This document shows, in pieces, positions 32,232 to 44,700 of a stretch of DNA of 64,000 nt. The notes beneath the pieces are model-generated. The model saw only the letters and a program-made list of their open reading frames with translations. It ran no database searches and was not told the DNA's origin. Position numbers and translations under genes: made by a program. The stretch's first letter is position 1. Each line of letters opens with the position of its first letter. Location: positions 868,001 to 932,000 of the forward strand of contig NC_066579.1 of the NCBI RefSeq assembly GCF_024323335.1, read 5' to 3'. The DNA is from Lathyrus oleraceus (Eukaryota > Streptophyta > Magnoliopsida > Fabales > Fabaceae).

Positions 32232-32252
32232 ATCTCCCCCTTTTTGATGATG
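32232..32252 (-). promoter_or_regulatory. Element C polypurine tract
   Basis: On the minus strand AAAAAGGGGGAGAT directly abuts the LTR start TGTAAG. It is the plus-strand DNA primer site in reverse transcription. From here to 32718 the sequence is non-coding, apart from repeated TCAGAGCTA words. Confidence 0.85.
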
Positions 32253-32718
32253 ACAAAACAAATAAAATTATCAGATGAAACATGAAAAATATTAGATCAG
32301 ATAGACAAAAGCTCCCCCTGAGTTAGTACTAGGGAGTTCAGAAATTCTTACCAGAGCTTTCCAAGCAATAAGATTTCTGAAAACTTTCTGCAATTTCTTA
32401 TTTTAATGTTAGAGTTATTTAATCAGAGCTATTATTTAATCAGAGCTAATTATATCAGAACTATTTCTATAATTGTTGCAGAATGCTTAAGGTTTTAGAC
32501 ATAATTTTCATCAGAGCTATTTAATAATTTCTCCCCCTTTTTGGCATAATCAAAAAGGCATAAAACATAAAAAGAATAATAGAGAGAAAAACACTTCATT
32601 AAACAAAAGCACAAAGGCAAGCAGCAGTCAAAACATCAGATTCAAGAGAATATCAGAGCTAAAAAAAGAAAAGACAGAAGCAAAAACACTAGGCAACCAA
32701 AAAATAAATCCTAAGTGC

Positions 32719-35309
32719 CTAAGGGTTTGGAGGAGGAGGAAGTCTCTGTAGTAGCATAGCAAACATATTCTGGAGGTTTTCATTCAGAGCGTCTTGCTTG
32801 TCCATCCTTGCCCGGAGCTCACTCTGATCTTGCTTGATCTCTTTCTGATCTTGCTTGATCTCCTTCAGAGTGTTAAGAATCAGAGGGATCGCAGAGGAAG
32901 ACTCCCCCTGAATCAGAGCCTGCTGAGCTTCAGCTTCAGCAGCAGCTTGGGCTTCTGCATCTGCCTTAGCCTTGGCTTCAGCTTCCTGAATCCTTAGAAG
33001 TTCTGCTTCCTTTGCCAGGCGTTCTTCTTCCAACCTATTTGCTTCTTCTTCAGCTTCCCTAGCCAATCTTTCTTCCTCTAATCTCTTGGCCTCAGCTTCT
33101 CTAGCCAGTCTCTCTTCCTCTAATCTTTTGGCCTCAGCTTCTCTAGCCAGTCTTTCTTGGAGTCTTTCCTCAGAGTCTCTGATGTAGCCATTTCTGACTT
33201 GTTCAGAGATACTCTTCAGCCTATAAGACTCAGAGGTCATCCAACTAATAACTCTGTTCCAGTGTGTCCTAACAGATTTAGGATCATCACTGACTTCAGA
33301 ATTTTTAGCCAGAGACTTGATCTTCTGGACTGAGGATTCTGCAACCTGTATAATGGCCTCCTCAAGGGTAGGTGTGATAATTTAGGTTCAGGTTCAGGTT
33401 CAGGAGTATTAGTTGGAGAGTTTGGGGAGCTGAGATTCAGAGAGGGAGTTTCAGTTTCTGGTTCTGGCTGGGGTTCAGATTCTGCTTCTGGTTGAAGTTC
33501 AGAATCTGGGGAAGAAGCATAGAGTGGGTTTACATCTAAGGGGTCAGAGTCTGGTTCAGGTACAGCGGGAATGATTGGTGGGGTGATATAAGGATCAGAT
33601 GGGCGAATTACAGATGGTTGAGCTTCAGAGGGTGTGGTGGTGTTTGTGGTGGAAGGGAAGTTTGATTTTCAGAGGAGATGGTGGTTGTTTGTTGTGGAAT
33701 AGAAGTTCGGAGGGGTGAGGTTACTTCAGATTGTGTTTGAGTTTGTGGGGCGAAATTTTTAGCATAGATTTCAGCTATTGTTGGGGAGTTTGGGTCAGAG
33801 TGTTCTTGATCAGAGGACTCATGATCAGAGAACTCTTGGTCAGAGGAAGGTGAATGTAAGGGGGTGATTCATAATCAGAGGATGAGGAAGAGCTGTGGTG
33901 ATATAGTTGATTAGGGTCAGAGGTTGTTGTAAAAGTACGAGCAATTTTTAGAACAGGTGGAGGTTGAGAGGTTCTGGTGATTGAAGGTGGTATTTCTGAG
34001 GTTGTAAATATGGGAGGTGTTGGGAGAGGAGTAGAAGAAGCCATTACAGGTACAGAAGTAACAGGAGGAATGGACTTACCAGAAGAAGAAGAAGTTTGCA
34101 GAGGAGCTGGAGATTTGGTTCCAGAGGTTTCTCCAAGTCTGGCTTTCTTTGCCTTCCTTGCTTCCTCAGCTATCTTCTTCTCAGAAAGGCCTCTTTTGTA
34201 TCTGACCAGATCTTCTACAGAGTCCAGACAGTCTTCAAGGCGGAAATCAGAAATATCAATACCTTCATCCAGACGATCCTGAAGGTAGATAGCAATGGCA
34301 TCTCTGGGTTCGTTCTTGAAGAACCTTTCAAGGCCATGAGGCATCTTCCTCTGATCCTTCAGAGCTTCCCAGGTCACATTCATAGTGGGCTTGACTCTGA
34401 TGTCTTTGATGATTCCCATACTCCTCAGATTTTTGGCATTCAGAGGCTTTCCAACGTCAATTGCCAGATCATCCATACATCTGGTCTTCTCCAGAGCATC
34501 TACCAGCCCATGCTCAATGAAGATGTCAGAGAGCAATCTACCCAGAGGAATGTAGGATCTGGGCTTCATATTATTCCTTGTTTCTCTGACTGAATCCCTC
34601 AGATATCTGAAGAGGAGAACAGGGAGGTTGATAGGGATACCCTTCTGAATACAGTAGAGGATGCATTTCTGATCAGCATTAATATAATCTGAAGAGTTGG
34701 AGGCTGGACGATGATGGATTGTTCCCAGGATAATCTTCAGCCAAACTCGGAGGTTCTGATGAAGCTCCTTGTTCTTAGAGGGGTTTCCTTCAACATTTGC
34801 TTTGAAGATTGTAGGGTTAATGACTTCTGTGATGCGCTTGGACCTTGGAGGAATGTTGTAAATCCTTTTACCTCCAGCTTTCTCCATATTCAGCAAAGAA
34901 GCAATAGACGCTTCTGTGATAATGATCTTCACTCCCAGAACAAAAGAAACAATGAACTCATCATCAGCATCTGCACATCTCCAGAATTCCTTCACCAGAA
35001 GAGGATAGATTGGACCATAAAGCTGTTGAAGTAGGTTTCCCAACCTTGCTTGCGAAGATCTTCAGTTAAATCAACGCCATTTCTTCTCAAATTCTCAAAA
35101 TCCACCAGCGATTCACACAGTACATCCAAACCTTCAAAGGGAGTTGAAAGATGAATGTGTTGTTCACGTTCCAAAATGTGAGGTTCTTTGTAAACTGGGG
35201 TCGTGGTAACGTCTACAACCATGGGTGTTTGAGTGTTTGAGGTTTGGGGGTTAAAAGCGGCTTCCATTTGTTGGGAGAAGTTAAAAACTGCTTGCTCTTG
35301 AGGATTCAT
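32719..35309 (-). pseudogene. SIRE-type envelope-like ORF, broken by frameshifts
   Basis: Segments in element order: 35309-34992 (starts MNPQEQAVFNFSQQMEAAF), 35043-33775 (422 codons with LYGPIYPLLVKEFW, then a Ser/Thr/Pro-rich tail), and 33240-32719 (173 codons, strongly coiled coil, AEAKRLEEERLARE repeated). Between them a Pro/Glu-rich part is readable only in other frames (33380-33770). I count at least three frame changes (near 35030, 33780 and 33375). SIRE/Maximus elements carry such an ORF behind pol. It is called envelope-like from its position and is not shown to work in entry. Because the LTRs are identical, these breaks either came with the parent copy or are sequencing indels. Confidence 0.75.
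33050..33165 (-). repeat. ~45-bp minisatellite in the coiled-coil part of the envelope-like ORF
   Basis: The phrase CTTCTCTAGCCAGTCT... TTGGCCTCAG recurs about every 45 bp, encoding a 15-residue RLEEERLAREAEAK repeat. As 45 is a multiple of three, unit number can change without breaking the frame. Confidence 0.8.
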
Positions 35310-35793
35310 GACGAAGATTGATGAAGAAGATGAAGAACTGAGAAGGTTGCAGAGAAAACTTCGAGAGAGGGTTTAGGGTTTAAGAGTGAGTGAGAGTGAT
35401 AAGTGTGTGAAATGTGAGAAAAGTGTTTATATACTAAGGGTAAAAACACATGCAAAACGACACAACATACCAGCGTTAGCACAAAAACCAAAATAGCACG
35501 TTTGGGGAAAAATGATTACAGCTCATTAATGAATGTCTAATCCCAACAGTAAGCACACTGCTCGAGGAGATTTCAAGCGTTCTGACCTTTGATTTCTTTT
35601 GACAGCTGTCTAGAAGTTCTAGGGTTAGACGCATGTTCCCCACGTGTTGATGTTTCTGATCTTCAGGAATACCAAAGGATTTCTGAAGATTTCTAACTCA
35701 GATATCTTCTTAACTTGGTAGAAGTATCAGAGTCAGAGGCAGAAGTGTATTTGTTTTTATCAGAGTCTCATTTTACATGTTCAGAGCCAAATT

Positions 35794-38700
35794 TTACTCA
35801 GGACAATTTTTAATGTTCAGATTTTCTAAGATGAAAAGAAATCTATCTTCAGCTAGAGGCTTAGTAAAGATATCTGCCCATTGATGTTCTATATCAATGA
35901 ACTTCAGCGTTACTATCCCTTTCTGAACATAGTCTCTAATAAAATGATGTTTTATTTCTATGTGTTTGGCTCTGGAATGTAGAATGGGATTCTTACTTAA
36001 ACAAATAGCAGCAGTATTATCACAAAGGATAGGAATGTTACTCTCAAATATCTGAGATCTTCTAGCTGATGTTTCATCCAGAGCATCTGAGTTGTGCACA
36101 GTGACGCTGAGATATATTCTGCTTCTGCAGTTGATAGAGCAATTGTTGACTGTCTTTTGCTAGCCCAGGAGATTAAGTTGTTTCCCAGAAGCTGGCAATT
36201 TCCAGAAGTACTTTTTCGTTCTATTCTATCTCCTGCATAATCTGCATCACAATAACCAGAAAGCCTATACTCTGATGTTTTCTCATACATCAGGCCCAGG
36301 TTAGGAGTTCCTTTCAGATACTTAAGAATTCTCTTAACAGCTGTTAAATGAGATTCTCTAGGATCTGATTGGAATCTGGCACAGAGACAGACACTAAAGA
36401 GAATATCAGGACGAGTAGCAGTCAGATAGAGAAGAGAGCCTATCATACCTCGATAGAGCTTCTGACAAACCTTGTTGCTTACATCTTCCTTTTCCAGAAT
36501 GCAAGTTGGGTGCATAGGAGTCTTTGCAGAATTGCATTCAGACATATCAAACTTCTTCAGAACGTCTTTAATGTACTTACTTTGATGAATGTATGTGACT
36601 TCTGGAGTTTGATTGATTTGAATTCCCAGAAAGAACTTTAGTTCTTGCATTAGACTCATTTCAAATTCTGCCTGCATTAACTTAGAAAATTCTTGGCAAA
36701 CAGAGATATTAGCAGAACCAAAAATAATGTCATCAACATAGATCTGGCATATCACGAGATCATTTTTATGGTTTTTACAGAAGAGTGTAGAATCAACTTT
36801 CCCTCTGATAAAATTTTGTTCCAGAAGAAAATTACTTAAGCGTTCATACCAAGCTCTGGGAGCTTGTTTAAGTCCATATAAGGATTTCTTAAGTTTGAAA
36901 ACATGTTCTGGAAAATTTGAGTTTTCAAAACCAGGAGGTTGATTAACATACACTTCTTCTGAAATATAACCATTTAGAAATGCGCTCTTGACATCCATTT
37001 GGTATAATTTGATAGAATGATTAATAGCAAAAGATACAAGAAGACGAATAGACTCTAACCTTGCGACTGGAGCAAAAGTTTCATTATAATCAATACCTTC
37101 TTGTTGACTATAACCTTGAGCTACCAGTCGTGCTTTGTTTCTGACAACTTCTCCTTTCTCGTTCAGTTTGTTTCTGAAAACCCATCTGGTTCCAATGACA
37201 TGAGTGCCTCTGGGTTTAGGAACGAGATCCCAGACATCATTCTTGGAGAATTGATCTAACTCTTCTTGCATAGCTGCCACCCAATCATTATCTTGAAGAG
37301 CTTCATCACAGGACGTAGGCTCAATCAGAGACACTAGTCCCAGAGGAATATCTTCAGAAGTTCTGAAGGTAGATCTGGTTCTAACAGGTTCATCTTTGTT
37401 TCCCAAAATCAAATCTTCAGATACGTTGCTACGACTCTTGACTTTCCTTGGAATTTCTGGAGATTTAATTTCTTCAGAGTCTGGAGTGACAGTTGCTTCT
37501 GGAGTTTTCTCAGATTCTACCAGAGTGATCTCTAAATCTGCAAACTTTTCAACTAGCTTTGACTTTTCAGGGTCAAGCTTATCATCAAATCTAACATGAA
37601 TTGATTCCTCCACAATTTTGGTTTCTGTGTTGTATACTCTATAGCCTTTAGAGCGTTCTGAGTATCCTAACATAATACCTTTCTGTGCTTTGGAATCAAA
37701 CTTGTTCAGATGTTCTTTAGTATTTAATATAAAGCAAATGCATCCAAAAGGATGAAAATATGAAATGTTGGGTTTTCTTCCCTTACACAGTTCATAGGGA
37801 GTCTTATCCAGAATAGATCTAATAGAGATTCTATTCTGAATGTAACACGCTGTATTTACAGCTTCTGCCCAAAAGTGCTTTGCTACATTTGTTTCATTGA
37901 TCAAGGTTCTGGCCATTTCTTGGAGTGTCCTATTCTTCCTCTCTACAACTCCATTTTGTTGTGGAGTTCTAGGGCAGGAGAAATCATGGGATATTCCATT
38001 AGAATCAAATAATTCTTCAAAATCTTTATTTTCAAATTCTCCACCATGATCACTTCTGACTCTAACAATTTTAGAGTCAAATTCTTTTTGCACTTTAGAA
38101 CAGAAACTGGTGAATACAGAGTGAGACTCACTCTTGTGCCTTAGGAATTTTACCCATGTCCAGCGGCTATAATCATCAACGATTACAAGTCCATACTTCT
38201 TTCCATTGACTGATGCTGTTTTCACAGGACCAAATAAGTCAATGTGAAGAAGCTCCAGAGGCTTGGAGGTAGAAACAACATTTTTCTTTTTAAAAGATGT
38301 TTTTGAAAACTTTCCTTTCTGACAAGCTTCACACAGAGCATCTGAAGAAAACTTCAGTTTAGGTAGGCCTCTGACTAACTCAAGTTTAGTTAGCTGAGAA
38401 AGTTTCCTCATGCTAATGTGGCCTAAGCGTCTATGCCATACCCATTGCTCTTCGTGAACTGACATTAAACATTTAACATTTTGATCTTTTAAATCAGAAA
38501 GATTTATTTTATAAATGTTGTTTTTCCTCTTGCCTGTGAAAAGGACAGAGCCATCGTTCTGATTAATGGCTTTACACGTTTTTTGATTAAAGATTACATC
38601 ATAACCGTTATCACTTAATTGACTTATGGATAACAAGTTATGCATTAATCCTTCTACATAAAGAACATCAGATATAGAGGGAAGAGTACCATTACCAATA

Positions 38701-38873
38701 GTTCCGGAGCCTCTGATCCTTCCTTTCTGATCTCCTCCGAAGCCTACAAAACCAGCATCTTTAAGTTCCAGGCTTTGGAACATAGACTTTCTTCCCGTCA
38801 TATGTCGCGAGCATCCAGAGTCCAGGTACCATGACTGGTGTCTGAACTTTGCTGCATAGGATATCTGCAACAT
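35794..38873 (-). pseudogene. SIRE-type pol: protease, integrase, reverse transcriptase, RNase H (one frameshift near the end)
   Basis: The long frame 38873-35997 contains, in order: aspartic protease WYLDSGCSRHMTG; the pre-integrase WHRRLGHISMRKL with CEACQKGK; integrase core with HIDLFGP, RSDHGGEF and QNGVVERKNR (D, D, E); reverse transcriptase from AMQEELDQF through ARLVAQGYSQQEGIDY, QMDVKSAFLNG and the catalytic YVDDIIFGS; and RNase H with CDADYAGD and STAEAEYIS. At about 36055-36058 one base appears to be missing: the family sequence continues in the next frame (QIFESNIPILCDNTAA, 36060-35794, ending KPLAEDRF...). Apart from this the 1000-odd residues are intact, as expected of a very young copy. 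Confidence 0.9.
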
Positions 38874-40560
38874 AGATAATCTTATCTTTCGGTACCCAGA
38901 ATCTCTTGGGTCCTTTCAGATTAGTTTTCCCAGAGTTTCTTACAACTTTGGGTCTTCTAGCATTTTTAAATTTGTGTTCTTGTGTGTGTGTATAGTGGTA
39001 TGAAAAAGGTGATTTAATTTGGTTACTGGTAGAAGTTTTATCAGAATCAGAATCATACCCAATTCCCCTTTTATTATTCTGACTTACTCCATAAATCATG
39101 GATGCCATAATACTCCTATCTATTCCATTCTTCAGAAACTTCTGAAAGGCTTCTTCATATTTATAAATAATTTCATTTGAAGTTTGTGGTGCTTGAGACA
39201 ACGCTTCTTCTAATTTTAAGCTTTTTGTTTTAGCTCCATCTCTTTCTAACGTTAAAGATTTGATTGTATCTTCATGTGCTAGAATTGTTGTCTCAAGTTC
39301 ACTACATTCTTCAGATTTTGCTTTAAGAAGGCCTTTAATGCTTTTAACTTTTTGTTTTAATTTCTGAAGAGAGGTAAGAGTTTCTGATAAACATGATTCT
39401 AAGTCAGATCTAGAAAGTTCAGAAAATACCTCTTCAGATTCTTCATCTGAGCTGCTGGATGTGGTAGCCATGAATGCTACGTTGGCTTGTTCATCAGAGT
39501 CAGATTCTGATGATCCTGATTCACTATCGTCCCAGGTGGCCATTAATCCCTTCTTTGTTCTGAAGGCATTTTTCTTGAAGCTTTCTTTCTTAGAGTTATC
39601 TTTCTTCAGCTTGGGGCATTCATTTCTATAATGACCTGTTTCTTTACATTCAAAACAAGTAATATCTTTATTAGGTTTACCTTTTGAAGTTGACTCTGAT
39701 CTATCCCCTCTGGGTCTTGATCTTCTGAAGTTGTTGTTGTTCCTTCTTTTCCAGAGTTGCTTAACTCTTCTGGTTAGTAGGGACATCTCTTCTTCATCAT
39801 CAGAGTCTTCAGGCTCAGAGTCATCAGTGTCTGCAGTTTCTGCTTGAAGAGCCTTGGTTCTGTCTGACTTCCGTCTTTCAGGTCTGGACTTCAGCGCCAC
39901 TGACTTGTTCCTTTTCTGAGGCTCATCCTCCTCTAGTTCTATCTCATGGCTTCTGAGAGAACTAACAAGTTCTTCAAGGCTGATATTGTTCAGATCCTTT
40001 GATAGCTTCAGAGCAGTAACCATTGGTCTCCATTTCTTTGGCAGACTTCTGACTATCTTCTTAACATGATCTGCAGTAGTGTATCCTTTGTCTAGCACTT
40101 TAAGACCTGCAATAAGAGTTTGGAATCTGGAAAACATAGCTTCTATAGCTTCGTCATCTTCCATCTTGAAGGCTTCATATTTCTGGATCAACGCCAGAGC
40201 CTTCGTCTCCTTGACTTGGGAGTTTCCTTCATGGGTCATCTTCAGAGAGTCAAGTATATCTTTAGCCGTCTCTCTGTTGGTGATCTTTTCGTATTCGTTG
40301 TATGATATAGCATTTAGAAGTATTGTTCTGGCCTTGTGATGATTTTTGAACTCACGTTTCTGATCTTCTGACATTTTGCTTCTGGGAACTTCAGCTCCAT
40401 TTAAGGTTGGAGGTTTGTATCCATCTGTGACAATGTCCCAGAGGTCAGCATCATAACCCAGAAAGAAACTTTCGATTCTATCTTTCCAGTAATCAAACTT
40501 TTCTCCATCAAAAACAGGAGGCTTGGCATTGTAAGAATCTTTCTCATTTGAGTGGGCCAT
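38761..40560 (-). CDS. SIRE-type gag (capsid/nucleocapsid)
   Basis: The preferred start is the ATG at 40560 (MAHSNEKDSYNAKPPVFDGE). A further in-frame ATG lies 15 bp upstream. It contains the UBN2-type gag domain (FDYWKDRIESFFLGYD, then KARTILLNAISYNEY, then LPKKWRPMVTAL), a Glu/Asp- and Ser-rich middle, a CCHC knuckle CFECKETGHYRNEC (about residue 300), and a C-terminal coiled coil. The frame is open for about 600 codons and overlaps the pol frame by 113 bp, pol being in the +1 frame. Gag forms the cytoplasmic particle that packages the element RNA. Confidence 0.9.
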   Translation of the reverse strand: MAHSNEKDSYNAKPPVFDGEKFDYWKDRIESFFLGYDADLWDIVTDGYKPPTLNGAEVPRSKMSEDQKREFKNHHKARTILLNAISYNEYEKITNRETAKDILDSLKMTHEGNSQVKETKALALIQKYEAFKMEDDEAIEAMFSRFQTLIAGLKVLDKGYTTADHVKKIVRSLPKKWRPMVTALKLSKDLNNISLEELVSSLRSHEIELEEDEPQKRNKSVALKSRPERRKSDRTKALQAETADTDDSEPEDSDDEEEMSLLTRRVKQLWKRRNNNNFRRSRPRGDRSESTSKGKPNKDITCFECKETGHYRNECPKLKKDNSKKESFKKNAFRTKKGLMATWDDSESGSSESDSDEQANVAFMATTSSSSDEESEEVFSELSRSDLESCLSETLTSLQKLKQKVKSIKGLLKAKSEECSELETTILAHEDTIKSLTLERDGAKTKSLKLEEALSQAPQTSNEIIYKYEEAFQKFLKNGIDRSIMASMIYGVSQNNKRGIGYDSDSDKTSTSNQIKSPFSYHYTHTQEHKFKNARRPKVVRNSGKTNLKGPKRFWVPKDKIIYVADILCSKVQTPVMVPGLWMLATYDGKKVYVPKPGT

Positions 40561-40629
40561 TTGTTTTTCTCGCACTGGATCTCTCTACACGGTTAAGTGT
40601 TTGATTTGAAAATCAATAACAGAGCCGGA

Positions 40630-40641
40630 GCTCTGATACCA
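40630..40641 (-). promoter_or_regulatory. Element C primer-binding site (initiator tRNA-Met)
   Basis: The minus strand reads TGGTATCAGAGC two bases inside the 5' LTR. It is the canonical complement of the 3' end of plant initiator tRNA-Met and proves the minus orientation. Confidence 0.95.
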
Positions 40642-40643
40642 AT

Positions 40644-41717
40644 TGAAGGTGAGAAAAACAAGAAAGGGGGGGTTTGAATTGTTTGAAAAATAAGCGCTTT
40701 TGCAAAATGAAATCACACAATGATTTTATACTGGTTCGCTTATAACACAAAGCTACTCCAGTCCACCCGGCCAAGGTGATTTCGCCTTCAACAAGGACTT
40801 AATCCACTAATCTTGAAAGATTACAAACAACCCCTAAGAGAGAAGAAAATCTCTTAGTCCTCTCAAGTCTACAGACTACAAAAAGTCACTTGAGGAAATC
40901 AAATAAAAAAGATACAAGATGTGTAATCTAGAGTGCTTCTAAGAAAGCAAATATTACAAACTTAAGAACAAATTTTTCACTTGATAAGCAAAAGCTTAGT
41001 GAAAATCTTTGAAGATCAAAGATGTTTTTCTTGAGCGTGATATGATTTCAGTATAGTTTTGGCTAGTGATTTCTTCGTGTCTACTGAATGAGATTTCTTC
41101 TCTTATTTATAGGAGTTGAAGTAGAGTTGAAGTATCTGTTGGATATTGAGATGTAGTTACGCCATTCCATTAATAGCTTCTGCAGTAGACTTTTTCACTT
41201 AGAAGTGACTACTTACCACAATTAGTATCTTCTCTCTTGGAAGTGGAGATTAACGTCTCTTTCTAATTGAGGAAATCCATTTGCAGAACTTTAACTTGGC
41301 TTAAACGTTACTTCATCATGATTAACAATTCTGATTAGAGTCTTCGTGTATCTGGAGAAACTTGCTTCTGATGTTATTTCTTGAATGTTCAGATGGCGCT
41401 GATAACTTCAGAGTTTGCAGAAGGCATATGTTCAGAGTCAGAGCTTCTAGACTTTACTTCATATTCAGATGCTTCTGATACTTGCAGTTTTGTCCAGAGT
41501 CAGAGCTTCTTAAAACGAGATTTCTCTTTAGATGCCTCTGATACTTGAGATTTTGCATCTGATCTTGTTTTGCATCTGATGACATCATCAGATTTATTTC
41601 TTCTTTCTTTAGAACCCTGCACACTTAGAAACTTTTCGTTAGGGTGCCATTTTTGGTTTCATCCTTTGTTATCATCAAAATCATGGAATCTGTTGTAGAA
41701 CAATTTTTGTTCTTACA
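40644..41717 (-). repeat. Element C 5' LTR (right copy)
   Basis: 1074 bp, the same sequence as 31158-32231 as far as I can see. The minus-strand TATA box lies at 41104-41111, and the target duplication aatct follows at 41718-41722. Confidence 0.95.
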
Positions 41718-44700
41718 AATCTTAGGTCCAAAAGTTGTTGGAAATCAACAGTATATCCCAGAACCTCCTCTTGAAAAAGAGAAAAGGCGCATCTAACAAT
41801 CCTAGGTATTAATCTCAATCTTTATTTCTAAAAAAACACATGTTGTCGCTGGTCCTTTACCGGATATTAGCACTGATCATGTAAAACTTAAAGAATAATT
41901 ACCAACATATCACTGATACAAACCCATATCTAGTAGGAGGAAACCCAAGTCTAGTAATGAAGCTGTAGGTGTAGAACCAACTACTATAGTTGATACCCAG
42001 GTAAATCCCTCAATTGAGCCTAAAGAAACAACCATCACTTTAGATTATTTGAGCACTAACCTTAAAGTGTTTCATTCTTGTCCTTTATTTAAAGAACCTG
42101 AAAACTATTTATCCTGGCTTGCAAAAATAGAAAAACAAAAAGCCTAAGTTTGGAAGGAAATGGAAATCTTCTATATGAACCAATTATCGAAGGTTTGCCC
42201 TAGCTATTGCCAAACCATGTTAATAACCTCCATATACTTTTGGAATAACACCCATAATAACTTCCACTTTCCTTGTGGAATGTTAACTCCAACTCTCTTT
42301 GATATAGCTGCAATTACTAGTCTTCAACCAACTGGAGAAAACTTCAATCCCAACTTTATGACTGAAGACTCCATTGGCTTTGATGGTAATCGAGACACCT
42401 TTACCAATTATATCTCAGATCATCATAACCAAGATACTGACGAAGTCTCAGATGAAGAACACATCGCCTTCTTAGCACTCTGGTTGTCCCAATGTGTTTT
42501 TTCTCGAAGTCTCTACAGGTGGCAAAGAAGTGTTTAACTATGGTGAACCAACTTCATGTTGGACATAAAATGTGCCTTATCCAAATGATTCTAGGTTGCC
42601 TCTATGAGTCCTTAGGAGAAGGTGTCGAAATCCTCAAACACTTTCGACTAGGATCCAATCTTCTACTATCTGGCCCATACTGGTTGCTCCAATTATGGTT
42701 GAATGCCACTTTTGATTCATCTTTGTCAACCCATAACATAATCAATGAGGATGCTGACGAGATCAAAAACAGACGGGTCGAAGGGACACACCATAGTGAT
42801 GAAGGAATGAACCTCCCACAAACTTTCAATGGGTATGTGATGATGTATGCTAAGCGCTACAATTTCACCCCTTCCATGGCTCCCTTCACCAATAGAACTT
42901 ACGACCCTTAGTGGTTTACTAGAAAATTACATGATCCGTCAAAAGATCAAGAGGCAGGATCTCTATCCATATGGGAAGCATCTCTCACCCCAAAACTAAT
43001 TGCTATAAGGCTCATACCATCAACGAACCAGAACATCATTCTCAACTATCAACCAAATCTCGTTTCTCGATAATTTGGTCTTAACTAGATCATGCATAAA
43101 CCACTTTTCAACAAGAAAAGCTCTGTTATTTTCTATAATATGCATCATACTTAAGCCTAATGCAACGAGGAAATATCTCGATATGCTGGCATTACACAAT
43201 TCACTACTGTCTCATTCAAACCATCATTTAACTTTACCCAAGAATATGATACTTGGTGGAGAAGTTATTACTCCACATAGATGTTTGATGTTTATGCTTT
43301 TACTCAACATTTAACCAACAATATCTCTTCTATATAGGACAAATCAAAGAAAGGTACTTTGACTCATATTAAGGAAATCCAAGCATTCCAAAAGTACTTT
43401 GAAACTGCCTACAAACCTGATAACCTTAGTCGAACCATCCGCGAGGACAGCAATCACTTTGAGAGAGAAATTTACAAAGAAACTCGAGGATTTAAAACTA
43501 CCTCCATACGTTAAACACAAATAACAATATGAATTGACTTTTAATTTGCACCCACCAAGGATCCATCGACTACCATCTGTTGATTTTGGCATGGCTTTTA
43601 GTCCTCCATTTCTAGATTGGTTTGTCTGTAGGGATTTTGTGAAAATTCTTTGACAAGACTATCAAAAGCTTGCCAAACGGGTGGTCCCGACTAAGCAAAC
43701 TCTTGACAGTTTCAAGGGTCATCTCCATATTGGCATAGAGCATGTTCAATTACTCTCTCACATACTTGAAGGTGTGGAATAGGAGGATTTTTAGTTTATT
43801 TTCTCTTTTAACAGTTTCTTGATGTTTTTTTTACTTGTGGCAATTGTTTTTGACATGTTCCTTTTAGTCGTCGAAAGAAAACAACCAGCAAAAGCTCTAG
43901 CAAATAAAATTGTGAGTCTGGCCAAAGATGAAAGTCACAAAGAAGAAAACACTAAAGCAAAAACAAAGGTACACTTTGGGTCTTTATTTAATTTGATGTA
44001 CTATTTTCATATGTTAATGCTTATGTTATTTGCAAATGCATCGAAAACCACCTAAACCTCCCAAGAAATGAAAGGCTAAAGAACCTCAAGTTCAAGTAGT
44101 CGAATCAGATGATGATGGCCTTTCACTAGATACTTCGAAGGTTACCAAGAAAAAGAAGAGTGTGAAGACTTCTGACGCCATTTCTCAGCAAAAAAACACC
44201 ATAAAAATCTAACCTAAAAAGCATGATACTCCCAAGGTGATAAATGCTAACCCTGACCCTGTGGCCAAGGGCACTCCTGAATGGACCGAGAGTGACAACT
44301 CCAGCCCAGGTCCTGAAGGTCTTAAGGTAAACTTCACTTCAAAATTTAAACCATTTTCCTCTTTTCTTTATTTTCGACTCATCATAACTCGACTACCTTT
44401 GCAAGATGGTGCGGAATAATCTAGTATTAAGCACATTATTCTCGGGAGTACCAACACTCATTCACATTAACCCATCTCCAACAAAGAACCAACCAAAGGA
44501 TCCATGGGTGAAGTGAATAAGCCTGTCGAGGAACAACAATAAACCTCTCCTCCAAAAGACACTACCCAGCAACCCCAAACTATTGATTCCGATCATGAAG
44601 AAGAGAAAGAAGAAGAACATCAAGCCATCAGATATGAAGACCAAGAGGAAGAAGAATATTCAATATGAAGATCATCCCATGTTCTACTATGTAAACAACC

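Larger units (their letters stand above)
31158..41717 (-). mobile_element. Element C: full-length SIRE/Maximus-type Ty1-copia retrotransposon, 10,560 bp
   Basis: It is bounded by two 1074-bp LTRs (TG...CA on either strand) and flanked by the 5-bp target duplication aatct (31153-31157 and 41718-41722). In element orientation (minus): 5' LTR, PBS to initiator tRNA-Met, gag (UBN2 plus CCHC), pol in the order protease, integrase, reverse transcriptase, RNase H (the Ty1-copia order), an envelope-like ORF, a polypurine tract, 3' LTR. The LTRs showed no difference when read side by side, so the insertion is very recent. Frame breaks remain at gag/pol, in RNase H and in the envelope-like ORF. Confidence 0.95.

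Noticed and set aside
32719..33240. Stand-alone coiled-coil protein gene
   Set aside because: Its place between pol and polypurine tract and its link to the upstream segment make it the C-terminal part of the SIRE envelope-like ORF.
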